From Hyphomicrobiales bacterium (GTDB lineage Bacteria > Pseudomonadota > Alphaproteobacteria > Rhizobiales > Rhizobiaceae): a DNA stretch of 64,000 nucleotides. Location of the stretch: positions 124,001 to 188,000 of the forward strand of contig UCEZ01000011.1 of the NCBI GenBank assembly GCA_900471525.1. Direction: 5' to 3'. The first letter of the stretch is position 1, and each line of letters begins with the position of its first letter. The notes beneath the pieces were generated by a model. The model saw only the letters and a program-made list of their open reading frames with translations, did not search any database and had not been told where the DNA came from. Made by a program: the position numbers and the translations under genes. Positions 57,768 through 64,000 of the stretch are shown here, one piece after another.

Positions 57768-59561
57768 CTATTCGGCCGGTTTCGGTTTTCGCGAGAACAA
57801 TCCCTTCAGATTGTCGAACAGTTCGATCTTGGCACCATGGCGCTTCATGATGAACGCCTGCTGGGTGATCGACAGCGTATTGTTCCAGGCCCAGTAGATC
57901 ACGAGGCCGGCGGGGAAGCTGGAGAGCATGAAGGTGAAGACCAGCGGCATCCAGGTAAACAGCATCGCCTGGGTCGGATCCGGCGGTGTCGGGTTCATGC
58001 GCATCTGCAGGAACATGGTGATGCCCATGATCAACGGCCAGACGCCGATCATCAGCGCATGCGGCACAGCGAAGGGCAGAAGACCGAACAGGTTGAACAG
58101 CGAGGTCGGATCCGGAGCGGAAAGGTCCTGGATCCAGCCGAAGAACGGCGCGTGGCGCATCTCGATGGTGACGTAGATCACCTTGTAGAGCGCGAAGAAC
58201 ACCGGAATCTGGAAGAGGATCGGCCAGCAGCCGGCGATCGGGTTGATCTTCTCTTCCTTGTAGAGCTGCATCATGCCCTGCTGCAGCGCCATGCGGTCGT
58301 CGCCGTGCTTCTTCTTCAGTTCCTCCATCTTCGGCTGAACCTTCTTCATGTTCGCCATCGAAGCATACTGCTTGCTGGCGAGCGGGAAGAACAGCGCCTT
58401 GACGACGATGGTGGTCGCCAGGATGGCGATGCCGAAGTTTCCGAAATAACGGAAGAAGAAGTCCATCAGTTTGAACATCGGCTTGGTGATGAAGTAGAAC
58501 CATCCCCAATCGATAAGCAGGTCGAACTGCGGGATCGCGTAAGACTTCTCGTAGCCGTCGACCAGTGGAACCTGCTTGGCACCAGCGAACACCAGCGTCT
58601 TCAGGCTTGTCGACTGGCCGGGGGCGATCGTAACCGCATCCTGCTTGTAGTCCGCCTGGAAGCGCGGACGGCCATCGGTGAAATGTTCGTACTTGGATTC
58701 GTAGGCGAGGTCCTGCGGCGGCACGATGGTTGCGGCCCAGTATTTGTCGGTGATGCCGAGCCAGCCGGTCGTAGCCTTCTCATGCTTGACAGGAACATCG
58801 TTTTCGACCTTGCCATAGGCAATTTCACTCAGCCCATGCTCGCCGATCACGCCGATGAAGCCTTCGTGCAGAACGTAGACGCTCGGGGTCGTCGGCTTGT
58901 TGAAACGCGTGACGCGGCCGTAGGAAGACAGCGAGACCGGCGCGCCGCTGCTGTTGGTAATGGCGTCGGTAATCTGGAACATGAAGTGCTCGTCGACCGA
59001 GATCGTGCGGTCGAAGACGATGCCCTTCTCGTTGGTGTACGTGAGCACGACGGGCGTCGCGGTCGTCAGCTTGTCTCCGCTCTTGACGGTCCAGACGGTG
59101 GCCGGACCCGGAACTGTTCCGGTTGCGTCGTTACCGATATAGCCGATCTCGGTGAAATAGCCGTCCTGCGTATCGGAGGGGCTGAAAAGCGTGATCAGTG
59201 GGCTCTTGTCGTCGACGGTCTCGTGGTATTCCTTGAGCTTCAGATCATCGAAGCGAGCGCCGGTCAGGTTGATGGAGCCGTCGAGGGCTGCGGTGTCGAT
59301 GATGAGGCGGGCAGACTTCGCTACCGCCTGGTCGCGGGTTTCGACGGCGCCCGGCACGGCGCCATTCGCCGGCTGGGCCTGGCCGGTGGCTGCCTGACCG
59401 TTTGCCGCAGGTTTGCCTGCGGCCTGCGTCTGGCTCTGCTGGGCTTCCGCGACAAGACGGTCTTTCTCTATCTTCGGATTGACGTAGAGAAACTGCCAGG
59501 CAATCAGAATGAGCACCGACAGGGCGATCGCCACGAAGTAGTTGCGGTTATTTTCCATCAT
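57768..59561 (-). CDS. yidC: Membrane protein insertase YidC
   Basis: YidC inserts and folds inner-membrane proteins, alone or with SecYEG. The 597-residue protein has an N-terminal membrane helix (about 8-25), an Ala/Gln-rich linker (40-75), the large periplasmic domain of Gram-negative YidC (about 80-370) and the conserved C-terminal helices with [22 protein letters not shown]. The start is one of two adjacent Met codons (59561 or 59558). It overlaps the rnpA end by 11-14 bases. This is the conserved rpmH-rnpA-yidC order. Confidence 0.96.
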   Translation of the reverse strand: MMENNRNYFVAIALSVLILIAWQFLYVNPKIEKDRLVAEAQQSQTQAAGKPAANGQAATGQAQPANGAVPGAVETRDQAVAKSARLIIDTAALDGSINLTGARFDDLKLKEYHETVDDKSPLITLFSPSDTQDGYFTEIGYIGNDATGTVPGPATVWTVKSGDKLTTATPVVLTYTNEKGIVFDRTISVDEHFMFQITDAITNSSGAPVSLSSYGRVTRFNKPTTPSVYVLHEGFIGVIGEHGLSEIAYGKVENDVPVKHEKATTGWLGITDKYWAATIVPPQDLAYESKYEHFTDGRPRFQADYKQDAVTIAPGQSTSLKTLVFAGAKQVPLVDGYEKSYAIPQFDLLIDWGWFYFITKPMFKLMDFFFRYFGNFGIAILATTIVVKALFFPLASKQYASMANMKKVQPKMEELKKKHGDDRMALQQGMMQLYKEEKINPIAGCWPILFQIPVFFALYKVIYVTIEMRHAPFFGWIQDLSAPDPTSLFNLFGLLPFAVPHALMIGVWPLIMGITMFLQMRMNPTPPDPTQAMLFTWMPLVFTFMLSSFPAGLVIYWAWNNTLSITQQAFIMKRHGAKIELFDNLKGLFSRKPKPAE

Positions 59562-59943
59562 TCTTTCCTGGGGCGGCCTGCGGCCGTGAATGTTTTTGCT
59601 TATTTTCGATGCGCTCGCCAAGGGTCTTGCCGATCCGTGCGAAGGGGGCGCTCAAAACGTCGCGTCTGGCGACAATCACATAGTCATGTCCGGGCTTCAT
59701 TGCAAATCCGGCGGAGAGCCGCACGGCTTCCTTGAGGCGCCTGCGCATCCGGTTGCGCTCGACGGCATTGCCATGCTTCTTGGTAACGGTAAAGCCGACG
59801 CGCGGTTCGGCGTCCGGCTCGCCGCGATCCAGAACCTCAAGAAGGATCAACGGACCTTTCCGCTGCTCTCCCTTGCGCACAGCAAGAAACTGCGGCCGGC
59901 TTTTCAGCCGCCCGACAGTCGATTTATGCTTGGGTGATGTCAT
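59548..59943 (-). CDS. rnpA: Ribonuclease P protein component
   Basis: Protein subunit of RNase P, which matures the 5' ends of tRNAs. The 131-residue basic protein has [15 protein letters not shown] near the N-terminus and the RNR signature in [25 protein letters not shown]. The start [13 protein letters not shown] at 59943 is preferred over an upstream frame. It lies between rpmH (135 bp upstream) and yidC (overlapping), the usual order. Confidence 0.95.
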   Translation of the reverse strand: MTSPKHKSTVGRLKSRPQFLAVRKGEQRKGPLILLEVLDRGEPDAEPRVGFTVTKKHGNAVERNRMRRRLKEAVRLSAGFAMKPGHDYVIVARRDVLSAPFARIGKTLGERIENKQKHSRPQAAPGKNDGK

Positions 59944-60078
59944 TCGCCCGCGCTCCTTCTGGGCGAAGGAACAACCGAGGTCCATAGGGACGTTTCGGTG
60001 ATGCTCCAGCGCCGTGAGGCTGCGCGTGCAGGTTTCGCGAAGGTTACTGCGCGAAGACGCGGCACGCGCCAGACGGCC

Positions 60079-60216
60079 TTAAGCCGACAGACGCTTGCGG
60101 CCACGTGCCCGGCGGGCAACGATAACCTTGCGGCCACCCTTGGTGGCGATACGTGCACGGAAGCCGTGACGGCGCTTGCGAACAAGCTTGGACGGTTGAT
60201 AGGTACGCTTCGTCAT
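60079..60216 (-). CDS. rpmH: 50S ribosomal protein L34
   Basis: A 45-residue, very basic ribosomal protein with the standard sequence [20 protein letters not shown] and ending in GRKRLSA. It starts at 60216 and stops with TAA at 60079-60081. No strong ribosome-binding site is visible just before the ATG (an A/T-rich stretch ttaaaataa precedes it). It is the first gene of the rpmH-rnpA-yidC group on the minus strand. Confidence 0.97.
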   Translation of the reverse strand: MTKRTYQPSKLVRKRRHGFRARIATKGGRKVIVARRARGRKRLSA

Positions 60217-60630
60217 TTATTTTAATACCGCGGTGTGCGGCCCTTCTTGGGTTTGCTTCTTAGCAAGGGAGCGTTACGTTCCGGGCATGGCACTGCACAG
60301 GGCAAGGGGACTTGTCCGGACGTGGGCGGCTTATAAGAGCAAAGGCCCGCAAAAGTCAATTGCCAGCGCGTAAAAGCTGGGAATAGCGCGGTTTGGGTCG
60401 TTTCGAGCAACCTGCAAGTTGCGCCGCGCTATACTTGCGTCCTCAACTCAGGATTGAAAATTAGAATATGTTAATGTAAGAACATAAACAAACCCCTAAG
60501 CGCAGGACACTAGAATTGTTCGGTTTGGGGAAGAGCTTCGTTAACCAACGGAGTCTTAGTGTCCCTCCTTATATATAAGCCCGTAAGCTGCCGCTTTCAG
60601 GCCTGCTGCCGGTCCAAGGAGATGCGTTCC
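60217..60630. other. 414-bp divergent region between rpmH and the second chemoreceptor
   Basis: This region must hold the rpmH promoter (minus) and the chemoreceptor promoter (plus). Near rpmH there is a small hairpin (TTGCT / AGCAA around 60253-60266). The plus side contains a wide inverted repeat (60505-60564) and an AT-rich TATATATAA stretch near 60571-60580 that could be a -10 region. I see no ORF or known RNA gene, and no DnaA-box cluster that would make this an origin. Confidence 0.5.
60505..60564 (+). repeat. Wide inverted repeat in front of the second chemoreceptor gene
   Basis: GGACACTA (60505-60512) and TAGTGTCC (60557-60564) are perfect complements separated by 44 bases, with a small inner dyad CGTT/AACG. 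Transcribed, it would form a 60-base hairpin. Its role is unknown; it lies 66 bp before the start codon and just upstream of the AT-rich stretch. Confidence 0.5.
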
Positions 60631-62640
60631 ATGAAAATTCGAGGCAAGATTTATCTCATCGTCGGCGTGATGAGCTTGATCGCACTGGCGGTGACCGGCA
60701 TGGCCCTGACAGTGATTACGCAATACAATTCAAGGCTTGTCCAGTTCGACAATGCCTCGGATCGCGCCTTCAACGGCGAGCGCCTGAACCGCCTCGTCAC
60801 GGGGGTGGTCATGGAAGCGCGCGGCATCTATGCGGCGCCGACGGTCGAGAAATCGAAAAGCTTTGCCGAAGGCCTGATGAAGAACCTTGGGAAGATCGAT
60901 ACTCTTTTGGCCGATTGGCGACCGCTGGTTCCCGCCGAGCAACTGCCGGCATTCGATGCCGTCGTCAAGCGTGCTGCCGAGTTCCGCACGTTCCGCACCG
61001 AGACCGCGCGCCTGAGCCAGGAAGTCTCGCCGCAGGCAGCCAACGAGCAGGGCAACAACGAACTCAACCGCGCCAACCGGAAGGCTTTCCAGGCCGAGAT
61101 CGATGCCATCGTCGACACAGACCGTGCAGCGCTTGAAGCCATTCAGGCGGAAGTCAGCGCCATCCAGCAGCAGATGATCCTGATCGTCTTGCTGACGGCT
61201 GGCTTCGGTCTCGCGGTCGGTATCGGCACGGCGTTCTACATCGGCACCAAGGAACTGAGCCAGCCGATCCTCAAATTGACCGGAACGATGAAACAGCTGG
61301 CAGAGGGCGACCTTGACGCCGATGTGCCGTTCTCGGGTCGCAAGGACGAGATCGGCGAAATGGCAAGCGCTGTTGAAGTCTTCAAGCGCAACGGTCTTGC
61401 CGTGCGCGAACTGAACGCGCAGGAAACCGCGCTGCGGGAAAAGAGCGCCGATCTCCAGTCGAGCATCGCCGTCGTCGTCTCGGCTGCTGCTGCTGGCGAT
61501 TTCACCCAGCGGATCAACAAGGACTACGGCAACGCCGACCTCAACCGCTTTGCCGCCAGCGTCAACGAATTGGTTGATGGAGTCGATAGCGGCGTCAACG
61601 AAACCCGTCGCGTCATCGCCAGCCTTGCGGTCGGCGATCTCACGCAGAATATGAACGGCAAATTCCAGGGTGCCTTTGCCGAACTGCAGCAGAACGTCAA
61701 CGATTCGCTTTCCACCCTGCAGAACACCCTGCGCGAAGTCCGCACCACGACGGACTCGATCAACGGCAATTCGTCCGAACTCCGCTCCGCTGCCGACGAC
61801 CTGTCCAGGCGCACCGAACAGCAGGCCGCAGCGCTCGAACAGACATCGGCGGCGCTCGAGGAAATCACCGCCGCAGTCCGCAACTCGACCGACCGGGCGC
61901 AGGAAGCGACCGTCATGGTCACCGAAGCCAAGCAGAGCGCTGCGCAATCCGGCGAAGTCGTGCGCAAGGCCGTCGATGCCATGGGCCGGATCGAGCAGGC
62001 CTCCAGCGAGATCGGCCAGATCACCAATGTGATCGACGAGATCGCCTTCCAGACCAACCTTCTGGCGCTCAACGCCGGCGTCGAAGCCGCGCGTGCCGGC
62101 GATGCCGGCAAGGGCTTTGCTGTTGTCGCCCAGGAAGTCCGCGAGCTTGCCCAGCGTGCGGCAAGTGCCGCCAAGGACATCAAGGGGTTGATCGCAAAAT
62201 CGGGGGCCGAAGTTTCGACCGGCGTCAAGCTGGTGCAGGAAACCGGCCAGGTTCTCGGCCAGATCGAGACACGGGTCTTGAGCATCAACGATCACATCCA
62301 CTCGATCGCCACCGCAGCCCGCGAGCAGTCGACCGGTCTCGGCGAAGTCAGCACCGCCGTCAACCAGATGGACCAGGTGACCCAGCAGAACGCCGCGATG
62401 GTCGAGGAAGCCAATGCCGCGACGCACAAGCTTTCCGCCGAAGCCGACAGCCTTGCGCGGTTGATCTCGCACTTCAAGCTGGACGAAACAGCACAGCTTC
62501 GTGTTGTCGCTGCCCCGGTTCGGGAACATACACGCCCCGTTGCTTCGCCCGCCCGCAAGATGATGGGAACCGTCGCGCGCGCCTTCGGCGGCGGGTCGGC
62601 AAGTGCCGCTGTTTCGAAGGACAACTGGGAAGAATTCTGA
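60631..62640 (+). CDS. Methyl-accepting chemotaxis protein (helical-bundle sensor)
   Basis: A 669-residue chemoreceptor: TM1 (about 8-30), a periplasmic helical domain (about 31-180, four-helix-bundle type, without Cache features), TM2 (about 181-205), HAMP (about 205-258), a second HAMP-like unit (about 300-370 with [21 protein letters not shown]), and the signalling hairpin with [20 protein letters not shown]. It ends NWEEF like the receptor at 25-28 kb. The start at 60631 is 10 bases after AAGGA; ATG 60622 is too close to it. A terminator follows. It is an orphan receptor with no che genes nearby. Confidence 0.93.
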   Translation: MKIRGKIYLIVGVMSLIALAVTGMALTVITQYNSRLVQFDNASDRAFNGERLNRLVTGVVMEARGIYAAPTVEKSKSFAEGLMKNLGKIDTLLADWRPLVPAEQLPAFDAVVKRAAEFRTFRTETARLSQEVSPQAANEQGNNELNRANRKAFQAEIDAIVDTDRAALEAIQAEVSAIQQQMILIVLLTAGFGLAVGIGTAFYIGTKELSQPILKLTGTMKQLAEGDLDADVPFSGRKDEIGEMASAVEVFKRNGLAVRELNAQETALREKSADLQSSIAVVVSAAAAGDFTQRINKDYGNADLNRFAASVNELVDGVDSGVNETRRVIASLAVGDLTQNMNGKFQGAFAELQQNVNDSLSTLQNTLREVRTTTDSINGNSSELRSAADDLSRRTEQQAAALEQTSAALEEITAAVRNSTDRAQEATVMVTEAKQSAAQSGEVVRKAVDAMGRIEQASSEIGQITNVIDEIAFQTNLLALNAGVEAARAGDAGKGFAVVAQEVRELAQRAASAAKDIKGLIAKSGAEVSTGVKLVQETGQVLGQIETRVLSINDHIHSIATAAREQSTGLGEVSTAVNQMDQVTQQNAAMVEEANAATHKLSAEADSLARLISHFKLDETAQLRVVAAPVREHTRPVASPARKMMGTVARAFGGGSASAAVSKDNWEEF

Positions 62641-62669
62641 TCCGGTTGTAAGGACAGAGCTTGAACGAC

Positions 62670-62702
62670 AATCCCGCGGTGATCCAGTATCGCCGCGGGA
62701 TT
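62670..62702 (+). terminator. Terminator after the second chemoreceptor gene
   Basis: Stem AATCCCGCGGTGAT (62670-62683) / ATCGCCGCGGGATT (62689-62702) with one T-G wobble and loop CCAGT, followed by TT. Good intrinsic terminator. Confidence 0.85.
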
Positions 62703-62783
62703 TTGCGTTCGATCACGGCGACGTTTTTTACCGCGATCATTCGTTATTGGTTCCGGCAGCGCTTTCCTTCTAATGCTGCTGCG

Positions 62784-63608
62784 ATGAAACAGGATGATCA
62801 GAAAAGGCGGCATCTGAACGTGGAGAGCCATCGGATAGCACCAGTGGCGAGCGCCGAGGCTACGGAGCCTTCGCAGCCGCTTGTCCTGCGTGTCCTGCCG
62901 CTTGTCTTGCTCGCGCTGGGTCTTGCCGCGGCTTATGGTTTGGGCTGGCATCGTTATGTTTCGCTTACCTGGCTGGCCGACCAGCGCGAGGTGCTGCTGG
63001 ATATGGTCGGGCGCCATCCGCTGACGGCCGCAGCGCTGTTTTTTATCGTCTATGTCGTCGTCGTGGCGCTGTCGGTTCCGGCGGCCTCTGTGCTGACCAT
63101 TTTTGCCGGCTTCCTGTTCGGCTGGCTGACCGGCGGCATTATCGTCGTCGCCGCTGCCACCGTCGGCTCCTGCATTCTGTTTGCCGGCGCGCGCACGGTG
63201 TTCGGCGATATCCTGCGGCGGCGGGCAGGCCCGTTCCTCAGCAGGTTTTCCGAAGGGTTTACGAGGAACGCCTTCAGCTACCTGCTGGTTTTGCGCCTCG
63301 CTCCGGTCTTTCCTTTCTTCGCGGTCAATATCGCCCCCGCCTTCTTCGCCGTCAGCTTGCGGACGTTTGCCTTGGCCACCGTCGTCGGCATCATTCCGGG
63401 AACTTTCGCCTATACCTGGCTTGGCTGCGGCTTCGAACAGGCCATCGGCAATGCGATGGATGAGGGCCGGCCCCTGCTTATGTCCGACTTCCTGACGCCG
63501 GAACTGACATTCGCCTTCATGGCGCTGGCCTTCATTGCCGCGCTGCCGCTTCTCGTGCAGTTTGTCCGCGAAAAGCGGCAGGTGGCGGACGATCGTGGAA
63601 AAGACTGA
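62784..63608 (+). CDS. TVP38/TMEM64 (DedA-like SNARE-associated) membrane protein
   Basis: A 274-residue inner-membrane protein. After a basic N-terminus (MKQDDQKRRHLNVESHR) come five or six hydrophobic segments, with the VTT/SNARE-associated domain (about 85-225): SVPAASVLTIFAGFLFGW, GSCILFAGARTVFGD and LRLAPVFPFFAVNIAPAFF. Family members move or scramble lipids; the role here is unknown. The start at 62784 is used because earlier codons fall within the terminator. Its end overlaps the start of a flavin oxidoreductase gene, a pairing seen often in bacteria. Confidence 0.87.
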   Translation: MKQDDQKRRHLNVESHRIAPVASAEATEPSQPLVLRVLPLVLLALGLAAAYGLGWHRYVSLTWLADQREVLLDMVGRHPLTAAALFFIVYVVVVALSVPAASVLTIFAGFLFGWLTGGIIVVAAATVGSCILFAGARTVFGDILRRRAGPFLSRFSEGFTRNAFSYLLVLRLAPVFPFFAVNIAPAFFAVSLRTFALATVVGIIPGTFAYTWLGCGFEQAIGNAMDEGRPLLMSDFLTPELTFAFMALAFIAALPLLVQFVREKRQVADDRGKD

Positions 63609-64000
63609 CGGCGTGACAACGGTTCTTTCTCCCGACATCTGTGTGATAGGCGCCGGTTCGGCGGGCCTTTCGGTTGCCGCCGGCGCTGCCGCCTTCGGGG
63701 TGCCGGTCGTGCTGATCGAGCGCGGCCGCATGGGCGGCGATTGCCTGAACTACGGCTGCGTGCCCTCCAAGGCGCTGATCGCCGCCGCGCGGCACGCACA
63801 TGCGGTGCGCAAGGCAGCTGAATTCGGGGTTATTGCGGGCGAATCGACGATTGATTTCGAAAAGGTACATGTGCATGTCCGCTCGGTGGTCGACGCGATC
63901 GCGCCGAATGATTCGGTCGAACGGTTCACCGCCATGGGCGTCAGGGTGATCGAGGCCGAGGCACGGTTTATCGACCGCGATACCGTGACCGCTGGCCGGC
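63595..64000 (+). CDS. Pyridine nucleotide-disulfide oxidoreductase (cut by window end)
   Basis: N-terminal 135 codons of a class I flavin disulfide oxidoreductase (dihydrolipoamide dehydrogenase/mercuric reductase-like). It has the FAD-binding ICVIGAGSAGLSVAAGAAA and the redox-active disulfide CLNYGCVPSKAL. The start is a GTG, either 63595 (overlapping the TVP38 gene by 14 bases) or 63613. Genes like this, next to a TVP38 membrane protein, are annotated as MerA-like or dihydrolipoamide dehydrogenase-like reductases; no mercury-resistance genes are seen. The substrate cannot be told without the C-terminus. Confidence 0.85.
   Translation, partial: MEKTDGVTTVLSPDICVIGAGSAGLSVAAGAAAFGVPVVLIERGRMGGDCLNYGCVPSKALIAAARHAHAVRKAAEFGVIAGESTIDFEKVHVHVRSVVDAIAPNDSVERFTAMGVRVIEAEARFIDRDTVTAGR

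Noticed and set aside
60217-60630. Chromosomal origin next to rpmH-rnpA-yidC
   Set aside because: This neighbourhood marks oriC in many bacteria, but I see no dnaA gene or DnaA-box cluster, and in Rhizobiales the origin is usually elsewhere.
62292-63731. Minus-strand open frame of about 479 codons over the chemoreceptor end and the TVP38 gene
   Set aside because: It crosses a strong terminator and two genes with clear domains; its translation has no family features.

Overview
The window is about 64 kb of high-GC alphaproteobacterial chromosome, almost certainly from a Rhizobiaceae member (Rhizobium, Agrobacterium or Neorhizobium type). Reasons: the gene order mutS-glnD-murJ-trpS-nfuA-tsaB-rimI-plsC-miaB-phoH-ybeY-corC-lnt-phrR/praR-metK-trmB, a second backbone rpmH-rnpA-yidC-engB-argB-HAD-dapD-dapE, chemoreceptors ending in NWEEF, a DUF1150 gene beside a small heat-shock gene, and a rhizobial-type intergenic dyad repeat. 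The genus is not settled from sequence alone. I saw no rRNA, tRNA, insertion sequence, prophage or CRISPR array.

Layout. 1-22.5 kb, plus strand, is mostly housekeeping: the end of mutS, an extra GYF/RDD membrane protein, glnD (nitrogen sensing), murJ (lipid II flippase), a minus-strand M15 peptidase, trpS with a possible Trp-codon leader peptide, a UspA protein, nfuA with a dyad on its promoter, tsaB/rimI, plsC, miaB, the phoH-ybeY-corC-lnt run, a PhrR/PraR-type regulator, metK and trmB. 22.5-30.1 kb holds a small heat-shock gene with a heat-shock promoter and ROSE-like thermosensor, DUF1150, a nucleoside hydrolase, a small membrane protein between two matching terminators, a Cache chemoreceptor, ribokinase and rmuC. 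30.2-33.2 kb is def-fmt-truA, split by a FitAB/VapBC-type toxin-antitoxin pair with its own operator.

33.2-60.2 kb is a minus-strand backbone (dapE, DUF805, dapD, HAD nucleotidase, argB, engB, yidC, rnpA, rpmH), broken repeatedly by accessory genes mostly on the plus strand: VOC protein, an SDR lacking its catalytic Tyr with an AraC regulator and an aldo/keto reductase, a LOG protein, DUF2946/PepSY, EF-hand protein, fatty-acid hydroxylase, methyltransferase, two EamA transporters, a PEP-mutase-family enzyme, a BchE-like radical SAM protein, an ECF sigma/RskA anti-sigma/fasciclin/Tat-exported MsrB locus, and a LysR/tautomerase pair. 60.2-64 kb has a second chemoreceptor, a TVP38 membrane protein and the start of a flavin disulfide oxidoreductase cut by the window edge.

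The most interesting items are the sigma/anti-sigma/fasciclin/MsrB locus (parallel to mycobacterial SigK-RskA-MPT70/83), the BchE-like radical SAM gene, the tandem-Trp leader ORF overlapping the trpS ribosome-binding site, the dyad on the nfuA promoter, the ROSE-like element before the small heat-shock gene, and the toxin-antitoxin insertion in def-fmt.
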